Assembly: GCA_948470475.1 (NCBI GenBank)
Contig: OX419347.1
Span: 5,190,143-5,254,142 of the forward strand
Length of the DNA stretch: 64,000 nucleotides
From: Galaxea fascicularis
Taxonomy: Eukaryota > Cnidaria > Anthozoa > Scleractinia > Euphylliidae
Direction of reading: 5' to 3'
Positions 11,845 to 21,762 of this stretch are shown piece by piece; position 1 is the stretch's first letter, and each line of letters starts with the position of its first letter. Both the position numbers and the translations under genes were made by a program. The notes under the pieces are model-generated. The model worked only from the letters and a program-made list of their open reading frames with translations, was not told the DNA's origin and made no database searches.

Positions 11845-12278
11845 GCCTTCGTGGCCTTGCGGATAAGTTCATGTTTCTTGACTTAAACACAGTGCGGCCC
11901 TCTCTCTGCCGCCGTTTAATTTAAGTTGCGTGACTTAAGACGGGGTGGGGGGTTCGAGACCGGCTGCCTGCCGGCAGTTTTGCTTTTTTTTTTTTATCTT
12001 CGATTTTCTATTTATTTTTCTTTTTTTTGCCCTGAGATAATTTTTAACCAGATAAATTTTTTTTACCTGGTTAAAAATTATCTCAGGGCAAAAAAAAGAA
12101 AAATAAATAGAAACTCTAAGATTAAGAAAACAAACAAAACCGCCAGTAAACGGTGACAAAACCCCCTTCGTTCTCTTTCGTCTTAAATGGCACAACTTAA
12201 GTAAACGGCTGCAGAGAGAGAGGGCCGCCAAATGTTTAAGTCAAGAAACACGAGCTTATCCACAAGGCCACGAAGGCG
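11845..12278. mobile_element. Two tRNA-derived SINEs arranged tail to tail
   Basis: The left copy starts GCCTTCGTGGCCTTGCGGAT and contains a B-box-like GGTTCGAGACC. The right copy is its inverted relative, ending with the reverse of GTGGCCTTGTGGATAAG. Both share the 3' body ending GCCCTGAGATAATTTTTAAC and meet around 12061. Together they form a near-palindrome of about 430 bp. The tRNA-like head suggests pol III transcription; no intact tRNA is present. Confidence 0.75.
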
Positions 12279-12549
12279 TAGAAAAAAAATAATGGTCTCT
12301 AAATTCTCTCTTCGCCAAAGAAAAACAAAAATTATGTCACCGCCGGTCTACCTCTCACAGCATGCAGGTAAAAAATCCATGGAAATTTTGCTTGGCATTA
12401 ACATTGTTGATGTTCTTTTTTTTTTTTTTTTTTTGCTTCAACGACAAAAATTTAATTTATTATGATAAGACAGTTTGATTCGAACAAAACACACTTCGGT
12501 GAACGTAAAATTAAAAGCCTGTCTTTTTCCACTTCAAATTTGAGGTATA

Positions 12550-14060
12550 GCAACTACGAGGTAATTCTGACTTACAAGGCTCTGCATCAAATCTCAAAGT
12601 GTGACAATTCAAATGAAAGCTAGTGAGCAGTACTTTTCGTTACGATCTTTATCACCCTGTGCAAAGTGGTTCTACCTTTCACTTGTAATTTACGTCTGTA
12701 TGAAATGTTAACGTGTGGCCATTAAAATCAAAGCTAATCAGAATGTTCCTTTGACCTTGTACAAGGTGGTTTTCACTTCTGAATCTGTAGATAAACTTTT
12801 AAACTGTGAATATCTTAATGCATTCTACTGAACAGTACTTTCCAGTGGGGATCTGTATTATACTGTACAACCTGCTTCTAAGTTCTGAGTTTGTGGAGGA
12901 AATTTTCAACTGAGAACATTAAATGAACGAAAGCTACTAAGCAGTACATGAAATGTACACCATTGTGACTAAAGAGGGATCTACATACATTATGCACCTA
13001 ACTGATTTCGATAACGAACTAAGTTCGCAGCAAATGGCCTAATATTTTTGCTCAGTACACCATGTGTTTTTTCCACAGGTATGTCTTAACAACAAGCCAA
13101 GCTCTCACATTTGAACAGCACAATAACCTCAGATATTTAATATGGAATCCAACTTAACTCAAAGCTGCTGATGCCTGTGAAACAGGGAACACTTGACGGG
13201 CTGAAACCGAAACTACACTTGCAAAGGTCCAGCCTCACCTCATTTGCCTAAGTTGCGGACTCGCAATCAACACAGTTTGTGAAAGAACCGTAACTGAACA
13301 ACAGCATTCATAAAATCTGTGCTTCAATTATTTGGATGCACCTTACGACATCATCATCTTTATCGACTTATTTCACAGCACTCGAATAAGAAAATCAAAC
13401 AAAAAAAAACACTGCAGAGAAAGAATAAAACTCTTGCCTTGTGAATGAGTCAGACAAATATCGTTGATTTTTTCTGCCCTGAAAAAATCATGAAAACAAA
13501 AATCTGAATTTCTTCAGCAATATGTGAATCATAAAGAGTAGCCTGGCATGCGAATACTGTAAAACCCTTCTGTTGGTCAATCCTGACTGTTTTTCACGAG
13601 TACATGTACACTTAAGAATGTGGTTCTACCTTTTGAGTCTGTGGATGAAATCCTAAAGTGTGACCATTCAAATGAAAGCTGCTAAGCGGTACTTTCCTGT
13701 GGTGCCGTTTATCATGCTGTACAAGGTGGTTCTAACTTCTGAGTCTCTGGATGAAATCCTAAAGTGTGACCATTCTAATGAAAGCTACTGAGCAGTACTT
13801 TCCTGCACTACTGTCATGTATGCCATACAGTGTATTTCTACATGGTATCTTTTATAAGTCTGGATCAAAATAATGTAAGCTTCTAAGGTGTACTTTACTG
13901 TGGTGCTCAATTTCGAGTCTGTGAATGAATCCTACAGCGTGACCATTCAAACAGAAGCTACTGAGTGGTAATTTCATGCCATGCTGTTTGTTTACAACAA
14001 GATAGCTGAAGTCTCAGCAGTGCTTTTCGGTGTTGTTGTTTAAAGCTTGTTGATGAAATT
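12550..14060 (+). repeat. Degenerate ~105-bp repeat family, several copies
   Basis: Copies share GTGGATGAAATCCTAAAGTG, TGACCATTCAAATGAAAGCT and GAGCAGTACTTTCC, with spacers of variable length. The best ones lie at 13620-13800. The same family occurs at 53885-54060 (same strand) and in tidy tandem form at 56337-56720 (opposite strand). No coding frame is conserved. Confidence 0.75.
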
Positions 14061-14492
14061 TCTAAGTGTGACGATACCCAATAAGAATACTAAGCAACTT
14101 TCTAATTTTCCTTTGGTATCTGTCAATAACATCTCAAGGAGTAGACAAATGTACAGGGTTTTCAGTTTAAGCCGGCGCTGGATACTTCTGAATATCCTCC
14201 TGCTATTTTTTTTTCTTTTGATTATCTAGCTCTACTATACATGCCACTTATATCAGTTTCAGAGGTTAAAACATTAACATGCAAGATTTCACTGAAAACT
14301 CCTACTGAAAAGACAAAAAACTTTTCTGGCTACAAAAAGAATTCAGTGGTTGAGTGGCATAATAGAACCTTAACTAAATAACATCCATGAACTAGAGCCC
14401 GTAGAAAAACTTCTTAAGCGAAAATGGGCCAAAATTGATTTAGAGAAAAAAATATATAACATGCACTGGATGTCATAAGATGGCAAAGTCCT

Positions 14493-17121
14493 GTATGGTT
14501 TGATTACAGCAGTATCTGTAGTCTGTGTAGTGTGATTGTCCTCTGGTGACTGTAGCCCCTAGATGGTTGTTCTTTAGTAACTGGTTTGATTACAGCAGTA
14601 TGTGTAGTGTGATTGTCCTCTGGCGAGTGTAGCCCTTAGGTGGTTGTTGTTCAGTAACTTGTTTGATTACAGTAGTATCTGTAGTCTGCGTAGCATGATT
14701 GTCCTCTGGTGAGTGTAGCCCTTAGTGGGTTGTTGTTTGGTAATGGTTTGATTACAGCAGTATCTGTAGTCTGCGTAGCATGATTGTCCTATGGTGAGTG
14801 TAGCCCTTACATGGTTGTTGTTCAGGGAATGGTTTGATTACAGCAGTATCTGTAGTCTGTGTAGTGTCATTGTCCTCTGGTGAGTGCAGCCCTTAGATGG
14901 TTGTTCTTTAGTAACTGGTTTGATTACAGCAGTATCTGTAGTCTGTGTAGTGTCATTGTCCTCTGGTGAGTGTAGCCCTTAGTGGGTTGTTGTTTGGTAA
15001 TGGTTTGATTACAGCAGTATCTGTAGTCTGCGTAGCATGATTGTCCTATGGTGAGTGTAGCCCTTACATGGTTGTTGTTCAGGGAATGGTTTGATTACAG
15101 CAGTATCTGTAGTCTGTGTAGTGTGATTGTCCTCTGGTGAGTGTAGCCCCTAGATGGTTGTTCTTTAGTAACTGGTTTGATTACAGCAGTATGTGTAGTG
15201 TGATTGTCCTCTGGCGAGTGTAGCCCTTAGGTGGTTGTTGTTCAGTAACTTGTTTGATTACAGTAGTATCTGTAGTCTGCGTAGCATGATTGTCCTCTGG
15301 TGAGTGTAGCCCTTAGTGGGTTGTTGTTTGGTAATGGTTTGATTACAGCAGTATCTGTAGTCTGCGTAGCATGATTGTCCTATGGTGAGTGTAGCCCTTA
15401 CATGGTTGTTGTTCAGGGAATGGTTTGATTACAGCAGTATCTGTAGTCTGTGTAGTGTCATTGTCCTCTGGTGAGTGCAGCCCTTAGATGGTTGTTCTTT
15501 AGTAACTGGTTTGATTACAGCAGTATCTGTAGTCTGTGTAGTGTCATTGTCCTCTGGTGAGTGTAGCCCTTAGTGGGTTGTTGTTTGGTAATGGTTTGAT
15601 TACAGCAGTATCTGTAGTCTGCGTAGCATGATTGTCCTATGGTGAGTGTAGCCCTTACATGGTTGTTGTTCAGGGAATGGTTTGATTACAGCAGTATCTG
15701 TAGTCTGTGTAGTGTCATTGTCCTCTGGTGAGTGCAGCCCTTAGAAGGTTGTTCTTTAGTAACTGGTTTGATTACAGCAGTATCTGCAGTCTGTGTAGTG
15801 TCATTGTCCTCTGGTGAGTGCAGCCCTTAGATGGTTGTTGTTTGGTAATGGCTTGATTACAGCAGTATCTGTAGTCTGTGTAGTGTCATTGTCCTCTGGT
15901 GAGTGCAGCCCTTAGATGGTTGTTATTCGGTAACTGGTTTGATTACAGCAGTATCTGTAGTCTGTGTAGTGTCATTGTCCACTGGTGAGTGTAGCCCTTA
16001 GATGGTTGTTATTCGGTAACTGGTTTGATTACAGCAGTATCTGTAGTCTGTGTAGTGTCATTGTCCACTGGTGAGTGTAGCCCTTAGATGGTTGTTCTTT
16101 AGTAACTGGTTTGATTACAGCAGTATCTGTAGTCTGTGTAGTGTCATTGTCCTCTGGTGAGTGCAGCCCTTAGTGGGTTGTTGTTTGGTAATGGCTTGAT
16201 TACAGCAGTATCTGTAGTCTGTGTAGTGTCATTGTCCTCTGGTGAGTGTAGCCCTTAGATGGTTGTTGTTCAGTAAATGGTTTGATTACAGCAGCATCTG
16301 TAGTCTGTGTAGTATGATTGTCCTCTGGTGAGTGTAGCCCTTAGATGGTTGCTGTTCAGTAAATGGTTTGATTACAGCAGCATCTGTAGTCTGTGTAGTA
16401 TGATTGTCCTCTGGTGAGTGTAGCCCTTAGATGGTTGCTGTTCAGTAAATGGTTTGATTACAGCAGCATCTGTAGTCTGTGTAGCATGATTGTCCTCTGG
16501 TGAGTGTAGCCCTTAGATGGTTGCTGTTCAGTAAATGGTTTGATTACAGCAGCATCTGTAGTCTGTGTAGCATGATTGTCCTCTGGTGAGTGTAGCCCTT
16601 AGATGGTTGCTGTTCAGTAAATGGTTTGATTACAGCAGCATCTGTAGTCTGTGTAGTATGATTGTCCTCTGGTGAGTGTAGCCCTTAGATGGTTGCTGTT
16701 CAGTAAATGGTTTGATTACAGCAGCATCTGTAGTCTGTGTAGTATGATTGTCCTCTGGTGAGTGTAGCCCTTAGATGGTTGCTGTTCAGTAAATGGTTTG
16801 ATTACAGCAGCATCTGTAGTCTGTGTAGTATGATTGTCCTCTGGTGAGTGTAGCCCTTAGATGGTTGCTGTTCAGTAAATGGTTTGATTACAGCAGCATC
16901 TGTAGTCTGTGTAGTATGATTGTCCTCTGGTGAGTGTAGCCCTTAGATGGTTGCTGTTCAGTAAATGGTTTGATTACAGCAGCATCTGTAGTCTGTGTAG
17001 CATGATTGTCCTCTGGTGAGTGTAGCCCTTAGATGGTTGCTGTTCAGTAAATGGTTTGATTACAGCAGCATCTGTAGTCTGTGTAGCATGATTGTCCTCT
17101 GGTGAGTGTAGCCCTTAGATG
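14493..17121 (+). repeat. 86-bp satellite, ~30 copies, with higher-order structure
   Basis: The unit contains TTTGATTACAGCAGTATCTG, TAGTCTGTGTAGTGTCATTG and CCTCTGGTGAGTGTAGCCCT. Copies from about 16270 onward are almost identical (86-bp period). Earlier copies are more diverse and repeat as a block of about seven units: distinctive variants at 14561 and 15152 lie 591 bp apart. The array continues after the retrotransposon at 21763. It is non-coding. Confidence 0.95.
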
Positions 17122-17239
17122 TAGGTTAATTATTGACGGAGATCGCGCTGTGCCATCGTCTCATGTTCGCGTCTCTTTGACCTCGTGCTCAGTTAGCTCG
17201 TCGCTTCAGCCGCGTGTGATCCCTCGACAGTTTGTTATT
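17122..17239 (+). repeat. Ngaro split direct repeat A1
   Basis: The 118-bp repeat starts TAGGTTAATTATTGACGGAG and ends CAGTTTGTTATT. It matches A2 (21505-21622) without a difference that I can see. It probably carries the promoter. Confidence 0.93.
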
Positions 17240-17294
17240 GTTTGTTTCCCTTTTCTCCCATCAAAGTTTCGACGCTCTTCGCCGGTAAGCCATT

Positions 17295-18308
17295 ATGCCT
17301 AACAGCCCTCGTGTGACACGCAGCAGTTTTCGTCATTTGAGTCCCGATTACGCTTGGGATCTACCATCGCTCGACCCAGCAGACCCGACAACGTCACAGC
17401 TCTTCGCCACCGAGCCTAAAATTGCCAAAATTACCGACAAGCAGGAGAAGAAGGAACGAAAGGACAAGAAAGGGGCTATTCCCAAGACGCGTCCTTCTGG
17501 ATCTACGCCGGATACTCCAAATTTCAACTTTCCACCAGGTTTGCCAGAGCACATTAAAGCCGGAACGCCCCCAAGCCGCGACGATGAAATCACTCGCCTT
17601 CAACTCCTCAAGGAAAATCAAGATCGCGAGATAAGAAAACTTGAATTGCGCCTCCAGTTAGCCCAACTCGAAAGCAGGATTGGCGGCACAACTCACACCT
17701 CTGAAACAGCCACAAATAACAAGTCCTTGGGTGATGTGAAAGCGCCGCAGAAAATCACCAACCCACAACAATGGCCACACATCTACGCACCAGGTGAGCC
17801 AAAGCTTTATGTTGACCTTTCTTTTGCCGAGTTCTGCGCGGGTTACACCATGATCATTAAGCAGCTTGCAGATAAGCCCGAGAGAGAAACGATTATCGAG
17901 CATTTCCATGAGCTCATGGTCCTCGCGTCGTCCTACCAGTGGTCAGCGGTACGTTCTTACCATTATAAAGTCCTTCGTTCGATTGAGTTGGGTTTAGTCA
18001 ACTGGGGAGACAGCTTCGAGCCTCTTAAGCAGTCATTTTTTCTCCCCACCTGTCTTCTCGCCAACTCTCCACCCAAAGCTGCCAAACCTGCTTCAAAACC
18101 ACCAACCCCCCCTACGGAATCTCAATCCGCCATCGCACGCCACCAAATCTGCGACGCCTGGAGCTGGTATGACGACTGTGCCAAACCAGATTGCCCTAAG
18201 TCCCACATCTGTGTAGTGTGCAAGCGCTCTGACCATCAAGCGTTCACCTGTCCAAAACGGAAGTTTCCGGTTCCTCTTCGCCGTACCGACACAGCTTCCA
18301 AAGTTTGA
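17295..18308 (+). CDS. Ngaro Gag-like protein (337 aa)
   Basis: The ATG at 17295 lies shortly after A1 and begins MPNSPRVTRS. Residues about 45-60 are strongly basic and lysine-rich. Residues about 95-135 are charged and leucine-rich, likely a coiled coil for multimerisation. The C-terminus (about 285-325) holds a cysteine-histidine cluster (CAKPDCPKSHICVVCK, then H and C), a zinc-finger arrangement seen in Gag-like proteins of DIRS-order elements and expected to bind RNA. It ends at TGA 18306-18308, directly followed in frame by the Pol region, so this protein is probably also the N-terminus of a readthrough Gag-Pol. Function is inferred from position and the zinc cluster. Confidence 0.85.
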   Translation: MPNSPRVTRSSFRHLSPDYAWDLPSLDPADPTTSQLFATEPKIAKITDKQEKKERKDKKGAIPKTRPSGSTPDTPNFNFPPGLPEHIKAGTPPSRDDEITRLQLLKENQDREIRKLELRLQLAQLESRIGGTTHTSETATNNKSLGDVKAPQKITNPQQWPHIYAPGEPKLYVDLSFAEFCAGYTMIIKQLADKPERETIIEHFHELMVLASSYQWSAVRSYHYKVLRSIELGLVNWGDSFEPLKQSFFLPTCLLANSPPKAAKPASKPPTPPTESQSAIARHQICDAWSWYDDCAKPDCPKSHICVVCKRSDHQAFTCPKRKFPVPLRRTDTASKV

Positions 18309-18314
18309 CTAGCC
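18303..18314 (+). promoter_or_regulatory. Candidate stop-codon readthrough site (TGA CTA G)
   Basis: The Gag stop reads GTT TGA CTA GCC, and the Pol frame continues at once in the same phase. UGA followed by CUA is an established leaky context in viral and cellular readthrough genes. Whether downstream RNA structure helps was not determined. Confidence 0.65.
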
Positions 18315-20102
18315 TTTTCTCCCGCTGAATCCTCGAGCCAGACCTTACTTCATCCACAACCCTCTCCGTCTTCCAACCCGCCTAGCGTCGGCCCCTCGTC
18401 TCCTGTCCAGCAATTGCCATTGAAATCTTCTATATTCCCACATCTCATTGCTCTCCACGCCCAGCTTCAGTCCGCGTCTGGTCCAAACGCCTTCACGTTG
18501 CGTCTTCCCGTTCCTTCGAATCTCAACATCCCCGCATGGCGGAGTCGCTTAGCAACCTACTCCGACACGCACCTCTGCGATTTCCTTGAATTTGGCTGGC
18601 CCGTTGGCTATGCCATCGACGAAACTCCTGTATCCTCAGCCAGAAATCACGGGTCCGCCTTATCCAGACCAGATGTTATCGACTCTTACCTCACCCGCGA
18701 ATGCGAACTCGGTGCGACTTGCGGTCCTTTCTCGTCCAATCCGCTCTCGAACGATCTCACGACTTCCCCTCTTCAAATCGCCTACAGTAGTAAAGGCAAA
18801 CCACGTGTTGTCGTCGATCTCAGTTTTCCTCGAGGATCCTCAGTTAACTCAGGGATTCCGGCCGATACTTATCTGGGTGTCGACTTTAAGCTCCGCCTAC
18901 CCGGGGTAGATGCTCTCCTGGACATAATCCGTTTGAAAGGCAGTCATTGTCATCTCTTTAAGATGGACCTCAGCAGAGCTTACAGACAATTACGTGTCGA
19001 CCCACGTGATTATCATCTCCTTGGTTTCCGTCACCGCAACGCCTTTTACTTCGACATCGCCCCCCCTTTTGGCCTTCGCTCCTCCGCCATGATGTGCCAA
19101 CGCTCCACTACTGCTATCACTTTCATGTACCGAGATCTAGGCTTCCACTGCACCAACTACATCGATGATTTTGGTGGCGCTGAAATTCCTGATAAGTCAG
19201 CGAAGGCTTTCCAGACTTTGGGTTCCCTACTGGAAGAGTTAGGCCTGGATACCTCGCCTGAAAAAGCGTCCCCTCCAGCCACTTCTATGGTTTTCCTTGG
19301 AGTCTTCGTCGACACTGCTAACATGACTGTCTCCGTTTCTCCCGAACGTGTACAGGAGCTTTTCGATCGCTGCTCGTCGCTCTTGCCCGTTGACCACGTC
19401 TCTCGAACCGAACTTCAGTCTCTTCTTGGAGTGATGTCCTACGTCACTGCTTGTGTTCGTCCCGCCCGAGTTTTCATGTCTACCCTCTTGTACACGTTAC
19501 GCGTCCATAAATTATCATCTGTCTGTCCGCTCTCGCCCGACAACAAAGCTGATTTGCGATGGTGGTGCTATTTTCTCCCATTTTACAACGGTGTAACTAT
19601 CATCAAAACTGTCCCATGGCGCAACGACCCTATGTATCTCTCTACCGATGCATGCAGCACGGGAGCCGGTGGCTTCTTCAACGGCCAGTATTTCCACACG
19701 CCTTTTCCTAGCTCAGTCCTTCACCGTTTTGGCCATGACATCAACACCCTGGAATTACTGGCCATCATGGTGGCTCTCAAGATCTGGGCTCCGCTCCTCC
19801 GAGGTCAGCGTTTGGTCTTACAATGCGACAACGAGAACAGTGTACTCGCACTTAACTCTGGCCGCTCGCGCGCCCCAGGAATGCAACGTTGTTTGCGCGA
19901 AATATGGTTTCTAACAGCGGCCTGGGACTTGGAAATCGTCTCCACGCACATACCCGGCATTACAAACTCCATTGCGGATCATCTCAGCCGCTGGCATTTG
20001 TCTCCCACGCACCAGCACAGGTTTTCCGAGCTCACGTCCACTCTTACCACAACTCACGTCTATTGCCCACCTGAGTTCTTCGAGTTTCAAATCAGCTGCT
20101 AA
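18309..20102 (+). CDS. Ngaro Pol: reverse transcriptase-RNase H
   Basis: The frame is open from just after the Gag TGA to TAA at 20100-20102 and has no ATG near its beginning. It starts LAFSPAESSSQ, a proline/serine linker. RT motifs are intact: KMDLSRAYRQL (motif A), FGLRSSAMMCQ (B), YIDDFGG (C, catalytic DD). RNase H follows with STDACSTGAGG, NTLELLAIM, QCDNENSV and a distal ITNSIADHL, giving the acidic catalytic set. The protein copies element RNA into DNA and removes the template. Gag and Pol share a frame, so expression probably needs readthrough of the TGA. Codon use is GC-richer than the surroundings, as expected of a recent arrival. Confidence 0.92.
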   Translation, partial: LAFSPAESSSQTLLHPQPSPSSNPPSVGPSSPVQQLPLKSSIFPHLIALHAQLQSASGPNAFTLRLPVPSNLNIPAWRSRLATYSDTHLCDFLEFGWPVGYAIDETPVSSARNHGSALSRPDVIDSYLTRECELGATCGPFSSNPLSNDLTTSPLQIAYSSKGKPRVVVDLSFPRGSSVNSGIPADTYLGVDFKLRLPGVDALLDIIRLKGSHCHLFKMDLSRAYRQLRVDPRDYHLLGFRHRNAFYFDIAPPFGLRSSAMMCQRSTTAITFMYRDLGFHCTNYIDDFGGAEIPDKSAKAFQTLGSLLEELGLDTSPEKASPPATSMVFLGVFVDTANMTVSVSPERVQELFDRCSSLLPVDHVSRTELQSLLGVMSYVTACVRPARVFMSTLLYTLRVHKLSSVCPLSPDNKADLRWWCYFLPFYNGVTIIKTVPWRNDPMYLSTDACSTGAGGFFNGQYFHTPFPSSVLHRFGHDINTLELLAIMVALKIWAPLLRGQRLVLQCDNENSVLALNSGRSRAPGMQRCLREIWFLTAAWDLEIVSTHIPGITNSIADHLSRWHLSPTHQHRFSELTSTLTTTHVYCPPEFFEFQISC

Positions 20103-21151
20103 TTTCCCGCTTCTGTGTTTCCTTCACAGGACTGCCCTCCACCAGTGCCAATGTCTCCTTTTCCTCGCCTCCACACGCCCTCGATGATCTTGTGGCCTCG
20201 ATTCAAGCGAACGCTTATGCTCCAGGAACTTTGCGTAATCTCCGTTCTCAATGGAAATCTTATTACCATTTCTGTGAACAGTACACTTTGGGTCCTCTGC
20301 CAGCCTCACCTCAAACACTGTCCGCGTATGCTTCCGTTTTAGCATGCAGGACGTCCTCTTTTAATTACATCTTAAACCATCTGAACGCGGTTCGCCTTCT
20401 TCACCTCTATGAGGGTTTCACTACGGAGTCATTTAACAGCTTCGATTTAACTCTCACTAAGAAAGGGCTTAAGCGACTGCTGGGTTCCTCTTCACGCCAA
20501 AAACATCCCATGACACTGAACATCTTGGTTTCCATCCATCGTTCCTTGGATTTGACCGTACCAGCACAAGCGGCTCTGTGGGCGTTGTTTACCACAGCAT
20601 TCTTCTCCTTTTTACGCAAGTCCAATCTGGTCGCTGCGTCTGCCTCTTCGTTCAACTGCGATATGCACCTGACCCGACAGGACATTAAATTCACTGACTC
20701 TGGTGCCCTGTTACGTATCAAGTGGTCTAAAACACGGCAATTCCAAGAAGGCATTCACATCATTCCTCTTCCTAGCATCCCAAACTCCTCACTGTGCCCT
20801 GTGTCAGCCATTCGCCATTACTTCACCTTGGTTCCCGCACCTCCCGTCGCGCCGTTATTCTGTCTTCCGGTTGGCCGCAGTCCAGGTTTCACTCCACTCA
20901 CAGCTTCTTACTTCACTACTTCTCTCAAGAGACTCCTTGCTTGCTTGGGATTAAATCCAGCCAATTACTCCCCACACAGTTTCAGACGAGGCGGAGCTAC
21001 GTATGCCTATCAAGCGGGTGTTCCTGAACAATTGATAAAGCTCCACGGAGATTGGCGGTCTGACGCTTACCAAGTCTATTTATCTTTGCCCCTGTCTACT
21101 CGTTCACAGGTGGCTGACATTATGGCAGCAGGCCTTTTCCTAAACACTTAA
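20075..21151 (+). CDS. Ngaro tyrosine recombinase
   Basis: The open frame runs from about 20075, overlapping the last ~28 bases of Pol in the -1 frame, to TAA at 21149-21151. The conserved protein starts around VASIQANAYAPGTLRNLRSQ (20192 onward), but no ATG precedes it. The N-terminal SAM-like domain is followed by the catalytic fold: arginine in FFSFLRKSNL, the HSFRRGGATYAY box, HGDWRSDAY and tyrosine in QVYLSL, matching the R-H-R-H/W-Y set. It should integrate a circular cDNA without staggered cuts. Translation could use -1 frameshifting, reinitiation, or splicing to an acceptor-like TTCCTTCACAG at 20119-20129. Confidence 0.92.
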   Translation, partial: VLRVSNQLLISRFCVSFTGLPSTSANVSFSSPPHALDDLVASIQANAYAPGTLRNLRSQWKSYYHFCEQYTLGPLPASPQTLSAYASVLACRTSSFNYILNHLNAVRLLHLYEGFTTESFNSFDLTLTKKGLKRLLGSSSRQKHPMTLNILVSIHRSLDLTVPAQAALWALFTTAFFSFLRKSNLVAASASSFNCDMHLTRQDIKFTDSGALLRIKWSKTRQFQEGIHIIPLPSIPNSSLCPVSAIRHYFTLVPAPPVAPLFCLPVGRSPGFTPLTASYFTTSLKRLLACLGLNPANYSPHSFRRGGATYAYQAGVPEQLIKLHGDWRSDAYQVYLSLPLSTRSQVADIMAAGLFLNT

Positions 21152-21294
21152 GTTCCCTTTCCGACCGCTGAGATTAGCCTATTTTTTTTTTCCCTTTTTT
21201 TTTATTTACATTGGTTAGCTTGTATATTCGCATATACTTAAACCTTTATACACAGCTTTTCTACACAGCACGAGTTTTATCCTTATCAATCATC

Positions 21295-21297
<3 letters not shown>

Positions 21298-21327
<30 letters not shown>
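21298..21327. repeat. (AT)n microsatellite inside the Ngaro 3' noncoding region
   Basis: About 13 AT dinucleotides followed by a T run lie between the recombinase stop and B1. Confidence 0.9.
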
Positions 21328-21334
<7 letters not shown>

Positions 21335-21380
21335 TCTTTTTCAATCACGACACGTTTGGGCCCATCTTTTAATACTTTTG

Positions 21381-21504
21381 GGGACAATCACACGAGCGTG
21401 TAATTAATTAAAGTTTTATTTTCAGCCCAAACGTGTCTGGTCTCAGTCTTTAACAATGTTGCGTGATAAAGTAGGGAGATAATTTGGAGTTTTGATTTGT
21501 CAAA
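21381..21504 (+). repeat. Ngaro split direct repeat B1
   Basis: The 124-bp repeat starts GGGACAATCACACGAGCGTG, ends TTTGATTTGTCAAA and matches B2 at 21639-21762. It directly abuts A2, so the B1|A2 joint has the same sequence that would form at the junction of a circular intermediate. Confidence 0.92.
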
Positions 21505-21622
21505 TAGGTTAATTATTGACGGAGATCGCGCTGTGCCATCGTCTCATGTTCGCGTCTCTTTGACCTCGTGCTCAGTTAGCTCGTCGCTTCAGCCGCGTGT
21601 GATCCCTCGACAGTTTGTTATT
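21505..21622 (+). repeat. Ngaro split direct repeat A2
   Basis: Copy of A1, 118 bp, placed between B1 and B2. A 16-bp C-rich spacer (21623-21638) separates it from B2. Confidence 0.92.
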
Positions 21623-21638
21623 CCCTCCCGCCCTCCCA

Positions 21639-21762
21639 GGGACAATCACACGAGCGTGTAATTAATTAAAGTTTTATTTTCAGCCCAAACGTGTCTGGTC
21701 TCAGTCTTTAACAATGTTGCGTGATAAAGTAGGGAGATAATTTGGAGTTTTGATTTGTCAAA
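21639..21762 (+). repeat. Ngaro split direct repeat B2 (3' terminus)
   Basis: Copy of B1 that ends the element. The next base resumes the 86-bp satellite unit. Confidence 0.92.

Larger units (their letters stand above)
17122..21762 (+). mobile_element. Complete Ngaro-type (DIRS order) YR retrotransposon
   Basis: The element has split direct repeats in the order A1 - ORFs - B1 - A2 - B2, which is diagnostic of Ngaro/PAT architecture. It encodes Gag-like, RT-RNase H and tyrosine recombinase proteins with motifs intact and no internal stop within domains. No methyltransferase domain is visible, which favours Ngaro over DIRS1 or PAT. The insertion sits within one 86-bp satellite unit: flanks ...CCCTTAGATG and GTTGCTGTTC join to recreate the unit with neither duplication nor loss. 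That fits recombinase-mediated insertion of a circle. A1/A2 and B1/B2 appear identical, so the copy is young. Confidence 0.93.

Noticed and set aside
17102..17302. 66-aa ORF spanning the satellite and A1
   Set aside because: It starts in satellite sequence and crosses the Ngaro left border, so it is fortuitous.
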